Shown piece after piece: positions 12,066 through 23,818 of a DNA stretch of 64,000 bases. Source of the DNA: Alentia gelatinosa (Eukaryota; Annelida; Polychaeta; Phyllodocida; Polynoidae); NCBI GenBank assembly GCA_950022655.1, contig OX465583.1, positions 30,221,360 to 30,285,359 on the forward strand, written 5' to 3'. The notes beneath the pieces are model-generated. The model was given only the letters and a program-made list of their open reading frames with translations. It made no database searches and was not told where the DNA came from. The position numbers and the translations under genes are program-made. The number at the start of each line of letters is the position of its first letter. Position 1 is the first letter of the stretch.

Positions 12066-12500
12066 AATATGAGAAAACTTGCAGATGGGTTTATAATGTT
12101 AAATGGTGTTAGCAACACATAATGGGCGAGAACTACCAGGTGGCACTACTGTAGAATTCCTTTAACGGACGTCCTGTGAGCTTGTAAGATCAGACAGTCA
12201 AGACTACCTAGATTGAACTATGCAACAATTGCTCCGTTAGTTTCGACAACAGACTTGAAAAAGAGAGCACGTAATAAGACCAGAACAAAAGAAGCTGTCT
12301 CAGTGAAGCGAAAATGCTGTATGTTCATGCGCTGAATGTTCAGTAAACAGTGCTCCATCATTAAAAAAAGGGGAAAAAACTTGCAGCTGGATGATAGTGT
12401 GATAGTGTGGTAGCGATATATTATTGGCGAGAATTATATCTACCGGTGGCACTATTATAGACCTCCTTTAACGGAAGTTCTGCGAATTTACAGATATTTT
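12066..12500 (+). repeat. Diverged direct duplication, offset about 305 bp
   Basis: The segments around 12066-12200 and 12370-12500 align as imperfect direct repeats. They share aaaACTTGCAGnTGGnT, ggcGAGAAtTA, GGTGGCACTAnT and CCTTTAACGGAnGT in the same order. The function is unknown; it is probably an old local duplication or two copies of one interspersed repeat. Confidence -1.
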
Positions 12501-12779
12501 AAGTCAGGTGTCAGGTATTCAATACATGTAATTCCTAAAAAAGCTGAATCAATCTGCCGAAGTTTCCATGTGAAGGATTACTACCAAAATCTCCAGATAC
12601 ACACGAGCCATACATATACAGCTGATCGATATTAACTCAGGTTGATATGTCCATCATACCGCACGCCTTTTATATATCTGGAAATTGATCCGAAACTCCA
12701 GCGGAAATGCCCGTGTATAACACGCCATTGTGCCTTATGTATAAGATGGGTGTCAAACCTCGCCTGTTGGCATGACAAC

Positions 12780-13130
12780 CCCATCCATCTGCGTCATAAA
12801 CACCGGGCCGGCGTCCATCCGGGCCCTCGCCACCGTATGTGTATATTGAAGCCACGCGAGAGATCGATAGCCCCGAGGTCACGTGATCCCACGTCACGTG
12901 ACCCGCCGCACGTGACTTTCACTGCGACAGGTCACTCCGGTGACGCCCTCTCTCGGGCGTTTCCTGAACCACGGACGTTGGCTTCCTGTCGCCATTAAAA
13001 GCTCGGGGCTTCTGGGCCGGTTAGTGCGGGACGCTGCCGTTAGGTGAACGCGGATGTGCGCTGCCCCTCGCGTTCCCTGGTGTCTTGGGTGTCACTGCTG
13101 TGTGACTACTTCAAAGTGCGGCGTTTTCGG
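12780..13130 (+). promoter_or_regulatory. CpG-rich patch with three clustered CACGTG E-boxes
   Basis: This is a GC- and CpG-rich island in an AT-rich intron. CACGTG cores start at 12880, 12895 and 12909. The second lies within GTCACGTGAC (12893-12902), a perfect palindrome of the type bound by MiT/TFE and USF bHLH-ZIP factors. It could be an enhancer or an internal promoter for a shorter SORBS isoform. No TATA box, ORF or first exon could be fixed. Confidence -1.
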
Positions 13131-13559
13131 TTGCAGAGTGTATTCCGTCATTCCTGCCTAGAACTGAGGGAAAGACAATCTTTTGAACTTGATGAGATGT
13201 TGTTTTTTTAATGTGCGGCAAGTAGGGTGGAAGTTTGCGAGTTGACGATCCTAGAGTATCATTAGGAATCACAACTAGGCATGATAGTGTCAGTGTTTCA
13301 GTATTTATATTTCAAATGGCATCAGATCTTTTTGTGAATCTATGAAGTAGAAAACGAAAGAGAAGTGATATGGTTTATCATGATGTTCATCATCCATGAA
13401 AACATATCAGCGATCATGTGTTGGCTTAATATTTCATGGGGAACGTGACTTTCAGGCTGACAACTTCTAGAAAGCATAGCAAGACATTTGGTGTATACAT
13501 CCATAGACGCGGTTCGTTCAGACCTAAGTACCCCTTTCACTGGTCCTATTAAAGCCTCA

Positions 13560-14200
13560 AAACAGCTCACAATACACCATGGACAGGACATCAGACAGAG
13601 CCGCTCAAAAAACAACTCACAGATAGCTCACAGAGCCGCTTGCAGAGCAGCCCACATAGCAGCTCACAGAGTAGCTTACAAACAGCTTGGACCGCTCTCT
13701 GAACAGCTCACAGTACATCGTACTGAACAGCTCACACATCATCACACTGAGCAACTTAGTACACTGACAGTACAGCTCACACAGCACCATATACCACTCA
13801 CAGAGCAGTTCATTGAGTAGCTCACCCCAGCCCACAGAACGGCTCTGAAAACAGCTCACATGACAATTCACAATACAGCTTACACAGCAGCTCACATTAA
13901 GCTTACAGAACAGCTTTATCCACTAATAGAGCAGCTTGTACTTATAGACTAGCTCACATGGCAGCCTACTTAGTGGCTCACAGAGCAGCTCACAGAGTAC
14001 TACACAGATCAGCTCCTAGTACAGCTCACAGAGCAGCTTTGTCCACTAAAAGAGCAGCTCATAGAATAGCTCATATAGCGGATTATTCAGTTGCTCACAG
14101 CGCAGCTCACAGAGTAATAAACAGAATAGCTTACAGTACAGCTCACAGAGCACTACACCCTGCTCACAGGGTACCACCAGCCGCTCACAGAGCAAGTAGA
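13560..14200 (+). repeat. AGCTCACAGAGC minisatellite
   Basis: About 640 bp is built from variants of a 10-24 bp unit, AGCTCACAGAGCAGCTCACA, with interspersed AGCTTACA, AGCTCATA and AGTACA variants. Open frames on both strands here are by-products of the repeat. The core shares GAGCAGCTC with scattered single sites elsewhere in the window (see findings). Confidence -1.
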
Positions 14201-14549
14201 GAGAACCTACTCCACTCCACACTCATGCCCACAGCTCTATGTGCGCTGAACTGCGTGATCTATAGGGCGCCTGGTGAGTCGGGGATGAGATTAAGGCACG
14301 CAGATCGGGATGAGTAGAGCAGGCCTGCGGACCTCCTGGAGGGGCCATGGAGGAGGGTGAGGAAGCAGTGAAGTGGGAACACATTGAGACAATCATCGGA
14401 GGACGTTAAGTACCAGGTCCTCACAGCTGACCTGCCGCCTCTTGCCTATAGTTGATCTCTATCACATTTGTGCTTCTCTGGTGCCCCCTGAAACACCCTG
14501 CATCTTAACACTTCTCATCTACTCTGCGACTGGGCCCATAGGCACACGG

Positions 14550-15545
14550 TAGTTTGCCCCCATCTCTCTCATGCTTATATGCCCAGCTCCTTTATCTACC
14601 CTCCGTTTGTTACAAACTTCTTAATTCTGTGTTATTTTTTTCAATTTATTATTTCCATCTATGGACTTTCTTCTGTCTAATCTATTCATGTATTGTTTTC
14701 ACATTCATCCCTTCCGTCTTTATCCCATCTCTGTTGTCTCCTCTTGCTTGCCTCCCCCAACTGCCTTCCTTGCCTCCTTCCTTTCCTCTCCCTCCCTCCA
14801 TATTTCTATCCATCCCTCCTCCCTCATTCCTTCCTTACTCACTTCTTCTCTCTTTCCCTTCCTCGCTCCTTCCTCCTCAATCACACCTCTTTCTCTCCCT
14901 GGGTCCCTCCTTCCCTCCACCCCCTTCCCTTCCTTCCTCCTCCTTACATCCTACTCCTCCCTTCTCCCTGCCTTTTCTCTCCCCAGACCTCAATATTCTC
15001 CTCATTCTTCCTCTATCCATTTCTTATAATCTCTTCTGTTCTTTTCACTCCTTTCCACCTATCCTCATCTCTGGTATTTTCTACCTTCCCTTCCCCTCAA
15101 CTCTTCTCTTTACCCTTTCTTTCAATATGCCCCATACATTTTCCTCCCACCTGCCACTCTGCATCATCATTTTCCTTCCTCCATCTCTTTCCTCCTATCC
15201 TAATCACCCCCACCCCCTACCTTCACCTTTCCTTCCTTGGAATCCTGTCTTTCCCCTCCATCCCTCTACTTTCCCTTTCCAAACTCTTTCTCTCTCCTTC
15301 ATACCTTCATCCTGCCTCGTCCTTCTCCTTCCCGTCTTCCTTCCCACCCTGATCTCTCACGTCTCCTACCTTCCCCTTTACTTGACTTCCGCCCCTCCCC
15401 GTCTTCACCCGTTCACCCTGCCACATCCCTTTCTCTGAATCCTTTCTTTAAACCTTTGTTTTATTATTTTCACCACGCATCATCATTTTCATCTTCACTC
15501 CATTCCTCTTACCCTTATCTCTTCACTCCATGCCTTCCACTTTGC
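14550..15545 (+). repeat. Polypyrimidine (CT-rich) tract, about 1 kb
   Basis: The + strand is almost all C and T, with tcctccct/ttccttcc motifs and few purines. The bias keeps all three forward frames open for long stretches (Leu/Pro/Ser/Phe products), which is compositional and not coding. Such homopurine-homopyrimidine tracts can adopt triplex (H-DNA) structure. It ends in a (CAC)n run at 15556-15594. Confidence -1.
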
Positions 15546-15555
15546 TGCAACCAGC

Positions 15556-15594
15556 CCCACCACCACCACCACCACCACCACCTCCACCACCACC
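15556..15594 (+). repeat. (CAC)n microsatellite
   Basis: Near-perfect CCA/CAC triplets run for about 40 bp, directly after the polypyrimidine tract. Confidence -1.
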
Positions 15595-16029
15595 CACTCC
15601 CTCCTAACGCCTGAGTGGACAATTTGCTCGGCCCCGTCCTCGGAGCTGCTCTCAAATTGGGTTTGTGCTCATCCGGGGTCGTAATAGGGGGGTGGGTGGC
15701 GCCGTCTACAGGCGTGTAATCAGGTTGTACTTTCATTCAGGGCCGCCAGTGGGGGACGTGCCCCCGCCCCCTCACCAGATCCGCGGGGGCCAGTTTCATA
15801 GCCAGCCTAGCCTGCCCACGGACGACTCGAACATCAGTGGCGGTTTTCTGGTTTCATTACGTCGCGGATGTTTTCTGATTGTCTCCCATGCATGACCTAA
15901 TTGAGATTTCCTGCCCGCTTTTTTTTCGAAGCGGAGTCTCTTTTTAAGGTGTTTAGACACACACACGCCCGGCGGTATTTGGAGGTTATAGAGTGGCAGG
16001 CTATGGTGGGGTTTCAATGGTGTGTATGC

Positions 16030-16770
16030 TATTGATGCACACGGCCCGAAAAGATGAAACTAGTCAGGATTTTTCATTTGCGATTAGATTATTTTGATCC
16101 TTTCATGTTCTGATTCAAAGCTGAGATGGTCCGGTCTTGTCTTAACTTGTCTCATGGCTGTTGGATTAAGACTTTACAGGTCTGGACAGTCGTCCATTTT
16201 GGGGCGTGTTAGCTGATGACACACATGAAAATTTTGTTTGTGCACAATGAGATGAGACCAGACAAGATGAGACTAGTCAGGATCCATTTCTTTTTCATGA
16301 TAATAGTTGTTTATCTTTTCAAGTTGTAACTAAAATCTTAGATTGACTAGTCTGGTCTCGTCTTGTCTCATGGCTTTCAGATGAAGACCTGACAATTACA
16401 GTTCTTGGGTTTTGAGCAGCTGCTAAGCTGATATCACAAGCGCAGATTTTGTATGGTTACAATGAGAGGAGACCAGACAAGTTTAGATCATCTTCTATCT
16501 TTTAGATAGAGTGCTTTCGTGTTCCAACTTAGACCTAAGATTGTCGAGTTTCATCTTACCATGTCTCATGCCTGTTGTTTTAAGACATATTTCGCAGAGT
16601 TTGAGACTAGACAGACCAGACCAGATTTCTTGTTCATAAAATCAGTAGCTTCTCAGTTTCTAGTCTAGTAAGGTCTACCATTTCTAGTCAATATTATCAG
16701 TAACCTTTCATTTCTTAGTCTAATATGAGATCTGCCATATCTCGTCAGTGAAATCAGTAACCTTTCGATC
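16030..16770 (+). repeat. Loose tandem repeat, unit about 200 bp
   Basis: Three to four diverged units contain gatgagACCAGACAAGATGA, ACTAGTCAGGAT and, later, GTCTGGTCTCGTCTTGTCTC ATGGCT in order. The two halves of each unit are partly complementary (GAGACCAGACAAGA against TCTTGTCTGGTCTC), so each unit could fold into a hairpin. The last units are degraded. Confidence -1.
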
Positions 16771-18469
16771 ACCTGCACCCACCCCCCTTAACTCCCCCTG
16801 CTGACTTCTGACTGCACCCTGGCACACCCATTCACCCTCGCTCCCTACTCCCTACCCCAGCCCCGGGCCTCTGCGTGTCTAAGGGTCGTTACCCACCTCC
16901 ACACCTCCATCTCCCGTCTCTCCACCCAACCTCAACCCCGTCTGTCAGACCCCGAGTCCGAGAGTCTAGGCGTGTTATTCTCTACCGTCATACAGTGCTA
17001 ACGGCTACACACAGAATATAGACTTAGGCCTACATGGAGCCTTATGTGATGGAATTGTCTCGTTCCTTTTATTGTTTCGTTGGAGTGAAATGATAGTGGT
17101 TGAAAAAAACCTACATGAAGCCTTGGTCATAAAAAAAGAAAATTCGATAGCATCCCACCTAGATCTTCAGTGCTTCTCATGAGTACCAAATATATTTGGT
17201 AGTTGTGGCCTGCTTACGAATGAATACACGTCCGCTTTCATGACTTCGTGAATTTTAATGGAGAGCAACTGCATATCTTACCATACCTGACCTATCTAAT
17301 TTGGTAGCAGGGATACAAGTATCTTGATAAATAACAGCTATCCCAAATATGTTCTGTGCGTATAAAGTATCATTTTTTTCTTCTTTTTGAGTAAAAGCGC
17401 TTTTTTAGAGAGATTTTGTAGGGGTAATGATTTCAGCCTGAATTTATACAATAGATTTGATCACCAACCCTGCAGGGTAGAAACCATGATAGAATCTGAA
17501 CCTTGAGATAGTCCCGATACTTCAGGGTCCATTGGAACGTAGAACATATCAACAACCGAAACTAAACCAGCACCACTCTCACCAACTCCCACTCCCACAC
17601 TCAACCCCACACTCTGACGCATGGCCACACCCACACCTTTATCCAGCTGTCACTGCCCAGCTGTGGGTATACCTGGTTCTGACAGTCACTTGCCCTAGAT
17701 ATACTACTCAAAGGGAATGTTTAGCGGACAGTGCATGTCTCAGCCAATCACCAAAGCGGCAACAACAGGGCAGTGTTGTTTCTCGTTGATATATTCTAAG
17801 ACAGGATGATGCATCGGGTTTTAGCCTGAGTTTCCTTCAAAGTCTTTGTGAACAGTGATCACGCAATCGCTTCATAATGCCCACAGAGCAGCCTCAGTCT
17901 GGTCCATGGTGATAGAGGGGGGCTGCGTAGGTTAGAGGGTGGGATGAGGTACTCAGATGTAAGGCAGGCATGTTCTGTGCCTACTCAATACATTGGTATC
18001 TTCCTCTGATTTGGGTAAACCCTTCTCTGATCGTAAAATTTGAACGCCTGTATCCTTAATTTCAAATTATCTATTTTTTCCTTTGTTTTTTTTTTAATGT
18101 CCGTGTGTTTTATACATAGTATTTTCATCCATGTATGTATTATCTTGTATGATATGTTGTAAGGGTATGACCAGTATTAAACAAATTATATTCGATATCC
18201 CATATTGGCTCATGATCAGGAACATCCTAACACACTACCTTAATAATTATTTTATAGCATAATACCCCGAAATTATTCTTCATGACTTGGCTCTCCCTGA
18301 TCATATGCCATTCATTAATGCAAATTAGAATTGAAACGGAACCATGCTATCACATCACCATTAAGACTAACGAAATGAAAGGGGAAATCTCTTTTTTCCC
18401 ACCCTTCAGCGTTTCTTTTTCTTTCGGAATCGATATGCTCCCTTTGTAAGAAATAAATCATTTAGCGTC

Positions 18470-18660
18470 TCAACTCGCGAGTCATGTGACCTCGTATCGC
18501 CGACAATATGGCGTCTCCGGAAGCCATAAAGGAGGCGCCACCTAGCGTGAAACTCTGTGGTGGTGAACTGATTGCGATTGATGGGTCCCCGGTGTAATGA
18601 CGTCACAGGCGGGGACTACCCTCGGCGTCGTGGGGGAGATTCCCACCAGATGGCACTGCG
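18470..18660 (+). promoter_or_regulatory. CpG-rich patch, candidate internal promoter/first exon
   Basis: The patch contains aactcgcgag, an E-box-like tcatgtgac, ACAATATGGCG (YY1-like, overlapping an ATG at 18508) and a palindromic CRE, TGACGTCA, at 18598-18605. From 18508 a 29-codon frame (MASPEAIKEAPP...) runs to TAA at 18595. A GT at 18592 would splice it in phase 0, matching exon 4 (phase 0) 1.4 kb downstream. The donor is weak (CCG|GTGTAA), so this is a candidate only. Confidence -1.
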
Positions 18661-19331
18661 TGATGACTGTTTATTCATACTGTTTTCTTAGCCTTGTGAC
18701 CACCTACCGTGACCTACTATTACAAGACGGAGTAACATCTGCGTGCGGCAGAATAAAGAATATCTGCGACATCATAGGCAAGGAATATATTCACCTTATG
18801 GACCAGTTGCATATGGTAGTAGGCATACAATTTTGCATTTATAAGATTACAAAGCTGTAGCAACACATGCTGGTTATAAGATGAATGAATGAGACATGCA
18901 AAGTGCGGTTTTTATCCTCTTATTTAAAATTACCAATCATCTACATAAAGGACACGACACAAAATATTCAATATGAATCATGAAAGAAACATGCACATGA
19001 TATCATACACCATTAATATTGACTGATGTACCTATCTTGGAGAAACAATGGCGCTACAGTGAAGACATAGCTATGGCTTATAAACAGCGGGACAAAAATA
19101 AAGTTGCATACGAGCACCCCACTATATTATGCAGTTCATCCACTACAAGTCCCCTCTTCTCACTACTTGAATACATGCGGGAACCATAATCATAAGGAAG
19201 AATAGCATAGGGCTGTATGAAGTTATGAGTGGTGATGAAGATTTGTGTGGTGATAAGTTTGATTGGCCTCAGTGACCAGATACAAACTGTCATTTCCTTG
19301 CACTACTTACTACTATTTCCCCTAATTTAGA

Positions 19332-19527
19332 GGCTATCCATAAAGTACGTACGCACTTAGAGTGGGACGGGGGTGAGACGGGGGATAATAAAAAGGACTT
19401 TTTGCCTATGCCCATCCTTTGTTCTATTGCGCACATGATTGGGAGCGGGGGTGCAGGGGGTGGGGCGGGGGGGGGGGGGGGCTCCAAAATTATGGAAATT
19501 CTGTGTACATACATTATGGATGGCCCC
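19332..19527. mobile_element. MITE-like element, TIR family A
   Basis: The left end ggctatccataaagtacgta and the inverted right end tacatacattatggatggcc form imperfect terminal inverted repeats. The interior is G-rich and contains a run of about 15 G (19467-19481). There is no coding capacity. It belongs to the same family as 9745-9911. Confidence -1.
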
Positions 19528-19689
19528 ACATTTCCTTGATAGCCCCTATACTACGGCATTGACCGTCTGTGTATAACTATAAGGCAGGGGCGCAGATATC
19601 TAGTGTATACAGCAGACCATTACTATAACCCAATGTTCAATCCCTAGTCACCTAGATTCTCTCCTCTCTGTGTATAACTACAAAACACG

Positions 19690-19920
19690 TGGAGCAGAAG
19701 CCCAGTGTAGCGGAGGGAGTGAACGGCACCCCTCTGACTCCAGAGCGGGCCGGGTGGCGGCGCTGCGGTCGCAGGGCGGTGCCTCCCATGATCCTCCACG
19801 CTTACCTTCAGGGCGCGGGCCGCGTGCCGCACACACAGGAGGAACCATTCCTCCGGGCGCCCGGCGCCTCCCCCCGCGGCCGGCGCTACGCCACCCCGCC
19901 CCGTCACACATTCCCATATA
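19690..19920. other. GC/CpG-rich patch upstream of exon 4
   Basis: This stretch is very GC-rich beside exon 4. On the - strand a frame reading PEEWFLLCVRHAARALK is followed at once by a donor-like AAG|GTAAGC (about 19800-19805), so it looks like a small antisense exon or a captured exon fragment. I do not recognise the peptide. It may equally be a CpG island with an accidental frame. Confidence -1.
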
Positions 19921-19986
19921 CACCTCTTGTGTGAAAGACGCCAGGATAGTCCCTCTGTGACCTGCAGTGTGTTCTTCTTCCTCCAG

Positions 19987-20072
19987 GACCGAATCTACGT
20001 GGAGCAGAAACAACGGAGGATGCAGGAGGAAGAGGCGGCCAACGCGGCGCGCAGGCACAACGATGTCTACCT
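19987..20072 (+). CDS. SORBS: SORBS exon 4, charged helix
   Basis: The exon is 86 nt, phases 0 and 2, residues 1447-1475. It encodes DRIYVEQKQRRMQEEEAANA followed by ARRHNDVYL, a strongly charged, Glu/Arg/Ala-rich segment expected to be helical and continuing the exon 3 helix. The acceptor is ttcttcctccag at 19986 and the donor CT|GTGAGT at 20073, both strong. The split Leu codon is completed by the G that opens exon 5. Very likely real: composition, splice sites and phase all agree. Confidence -1.
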
Positions 20073-20449
20073 GTGAGTAATCTCTACTGCCCTTATTCTT
20101 ATCTAATGCCTTATCTCTACACTGTATCATACCTTTATATACACACAGGACACCCTCTGTACTCCCCCATAGTGCTTTAACACTCACTGTAGTTTGTTGT
20201 TATTGCTGTTGTTGTTGCTGTTGACAAGTAAAGGCGCGCACGTGGCTGTATGATGGGAAGACACATATATACATGTAGATATATACATATACAAGATCTG
20301 CGCACGCGCAATAAATTGCCAAACACAGTTATCTGGAGATTTCGCGTGATCTTGTCCACGTGCAGAACAGGACACATACATTGAAGAGAATTTCTATCGG
20401 AAAATCCCCAAAACCTGATTAATTTTCAATTACTCTATTTGTTGTTAAT

Positions 20450-20990
20450 ACATATTTACACACTTATATAAAACAAGATTCGTATGTACACACAAACAAT
20501 CATATAAAGACTGCCACTCACAGACAAGGATAACCAGGCACATGCATACACACAGAGTTAGAATGAAGCATGCATCGCTAGAGACATACATTCAGGGACA
20601 CTGAGACATAAATGGACATTCATGCATACACAAGCACCTGCATAAATATAGTGACAAAAATATACAAATGAGGGACACAGCCACAGAGTAATATACACAC
20701 GGGACCTATGCGACATACATTATTCCCCCATACGCACAGAAAGATGCCTGTATCTATAGATACACAAACAAATTTCTCACACATAAATGTTGAACATATA
20801 CCCTCCCATGAAGTCAGTATACATGTACGCATGTATACACAGACACACATTAACAAAAGACGTAAGTTGCTCGAGAAAGACAACACATATATCCCTTATG
20901 CATATATAGGTCTACACACATACAGGTACACAAGGAAAATATATATATATATATGTACACCCCCCTCACACACACACGCAAAGGCATTCT
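20450..20990 (+). repeat. A/C-rich low-complexity region
   Basis: The + strand is dominated by ACA, ATACAC and CATACA words, with a short (AT)n at about 20938-20954. No ordered repeat unit could be defined. Confidence -1.
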
Positions 20991-23614
20991 GACACTTGCA
21001 TATAATTATTAATAAGCTCATCCAACAAGATAATAGATATCCTTCTCGATCCATCTTTGAGAATCGGTGTCACTAGTCCACTTTTCCATGTATTATTCAT
21101 ACTCGAACATCATATTACTGATATTCGTACTACCTCACTGTCACCCAAGTAGCTGCCTTTGTTTAATCTTTTGATTGATTTTCCCGTCTTTAATCTGAAA
21201 TGGTATTCGTTATTTTATTCATTACTTTTCAGGGAAACTGCTAAAGTCGGCGGCGACCGCCTGTGTGTATTTTTACATCTAGGTTTTAGAACTCTTGTTG
21301 TTCTGGTAATGATATAGAACCATTGAGCCTGTCTGTGTGATTTTAGTTACGTTGACGGCTTGACATTATTGCGCAACTGTATATTGCGTTAACGTAGGCG
21401 TTACGCACGTTACGTTATACTCATACGCTACGTTGTTTCCAAGCCTGTAGGCACTTTCCTTTAATGTAGCAGAAACCTCTACTATTGATTTAAGCACCAC
21501 AGTGGGTATATTCAATCCGAATTCCGGGGAAAGATAAATAAATGTTTTACGGGTCAGTGCACAAATAGGGCAAAGGAATCTTGGAAAAAAGGGGAATCTT
21601 ATAGATTATGATTTTTTATGATCCATCCAGAAATAACTTATTTTATCGTGTCAAGTAAGACAAGTATTAAAGTTAAAATGTTAAAATAAGTATAGATTAA
21701 ATAATTTAGGATATGCGTAGAACACCAAGAAATGGCAGATCTTTTGACCCCGGTAATAGCAAAACATCGAATGTATAATATCATTGATGATTGATCTAGC
21801 TACAATGGAAGAAATAAAAAAAAATCTTAAAATTCATTTAGCTGCTGAATTATAAATTGAGAAAACTCCCTTTTGAAATTAGCATGAATAAGGAGAAACC
21901 ATTTCGGATCTGTATAAGAATGCGTAATTCTGATAGTAAAGGAATGGAATGGGGGGGGGGGGGGGCAAACTCTGGTGAATTCTCTAGTTGCCTGGGTTTG
22001 GCTGTGAGAAAGAGAAAATCCACGCCTCTTTCCACCGACCCGCACACAGACACCCCACCAGCTTGCAGCACCTGTGTGCTACGTTCTCTCTCGTCAATTA
22101 TTGAAGGCATTTGTCTACCGTTGGCGGGCTACGCTTCTGCCAGGTATTCCCAGTGTGAGTGCCTCTACCCCCTCCACCCTCGTCTTGCCCAGCCCCCTCC
22201 CACTGACACCTGGCTGTTACCTGGCCGCTAGGGGTCAGGCTACAACCTCTAGAGTTACACCTTAAAGGTGGAACATGCTGTGAAGCAGTCGCAAAAAAAA
22301 GAATTTGAAGCCAGCCATGGAACCGTGTACTGTGGAGCTATTTTGGTTCGAAACGAGGCAGCCTGAGGCATGCACAGTCTAACTAGGTCAATTCAACCCC
22401 CTCCCACCTCGCCAGGAAGAAAATATTGGATCTGGTGCACCTGGTGACCTTTGACCCTTGACCCTGTTAGCCGCCCGAGTAGCTCTGAGTGGCTCCGCCC
22501 TGCGGCACATGTCGATATTAGGTCATGGGGAAGGCACCCTTTGTGGGAGATAATTCATGCTAAACGGAAATGAAGAAAAAAAAAACGGTAGAAACCCTCC
22601 ATTGGAGCGCCATCAAGCAGTGGGGGAATGGCTTCTCTGTATAGAATTTACTTTTTCAATCTTTTAAAATTTCCGTAGCGGATTCCAGATTCAGGGTCAG
22701 TACAGCAAAGTTTCTCCAGGTCGAAGATACCTTGAGATTTATTGACAATTCTGTTTCTCTACAGAGCAAACCTCAGGTAATTATGTGAATAATTAATCAA
22801 AAAGGTCGGAAGCCAGACATGTATAATGGGTACCAGAGTAAACCTTGATTCATTCGCGCTGCTGAAAAAAAGGTAGCAATACCTAGAGCAAGAAGCCCAT
22901 TTCCAAGAAAGGTGAGAAAGAAGAGGAAACAGGGCGGAAGTGACTACCCCAGGTGTAATGTATTAGGGGAAATCTCCTCCAAGGAACCAGTTTACCAATA
23001 AGAAAACAGGGCTCTTCCCTTGAGCGAGGGGCAGGTACAGAAAATAACAGACACCATGAATAAAGATGAGGGGAGTGCCAGCAACAAATGCTGAGGATTA
23101 GGAAAATTCTCATTTTAAAAGTGAAAGCATTAAGGAAGGATTCTTCTCATGCAAACTTTCTGGAGCGTTCATAGAGATTTTAAATCTGGGTGTAACGCGA
23201 AAAAGAAGATAAAACACAGGAATTCACACAGAAGATGAAAACCCAATCTTAACAAAAATACTTAAGACAATCAGAAATCTTTGCAATGGCGTGCAGGCAA
23301 GGATATACATGTAAACCAGTGTACCTTTTTTTATGTCCTTCCCAGCTCTTCAATATTTTCCTCTTTACTCTTCTTACAAGCCATCTGCCTCCGACTGAGT
23401 TGTTCTCAAGGCCGACTGTCTTCAAGGCAAAGGCCTTGGCTTTGAGTTCTCCTTTGGAGTTTTTATACATCAATTTGCACCTGGCTGAATTCCCTTGTAG
23501 TCGGTGCAGCCTATTGGCAGTTGAAAACTCAGTTTGTGTAGTGCCTGGCGAGCTACACCTGAGAAAAGACTTAGTCCAAGCAGCTCCTGCCTGACCCAGT
23601 TAGCCCACTGAGGG

Positions 23615-23818
23615 TTGGTAATGGCTTGATGTATTCCCAGTGTAGAGTGGATCCATAATGCCTTCAGGCATTACCATTGTAGACTGGATGATACTTTGAG
23701 GCATTGTCGGTGTAAACGTATGCCTGATAATTCCTGTTTGGCATTCCCTAGTATAGACTTGATAATGTATATGGGAACCCCCTCGAAGACTGGATAATGC
23801 CTTGAGGCATTATTTATG
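23615..23818 (+). repeat. Minisatellite, unit about 45 bp
   Basis: Four to five units read roughly GCATTCCCAGTGTAGACTGG followed by ATAATGCCTTGAG. Some units have inner palindromes (atgccttgaggcat). The array lies within intron 4 and is not seen elsewhere. Confidence -1.

Larger units (their letters stand above)
9675..19986 (+). other. Intron 3
   Basis: A 10.3-kb intron. It holds a MITE-like element (9745-9911), a G17 run (10030-10046), a diverged 130-bp duplication (12066-12200 and 12370-12500), a CpG/E-box patch (12780-13130), an AGCTCACAGAGC minisatellite (13560-14200), a 1-kb polypyrimidine tract (14550-15545), a (CAC)n run (15556-15594), loose 200-bp repeats (16030-16770), a CpG-rich patch with a short ATG frame (18470-18660), another MITE-like element (19332-19527) and a GC-rich patch (19690-19920). 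No coding exon is certain. Confidence -1.

Noticed and set aside
13488..14317. ORFs on both strands at 13.5-14.3 kb
   Set aside because: They are translations of the AGCTCACA minisatellite in different frames.
14554..15614. Several overlapping long forward ORFs (up to 294 codons)
   Set aside because: They lie in the CT-rich tract, all three frames are open at once and the products are only Leu/Pro/Ser/Phe; this is composition, not coding.
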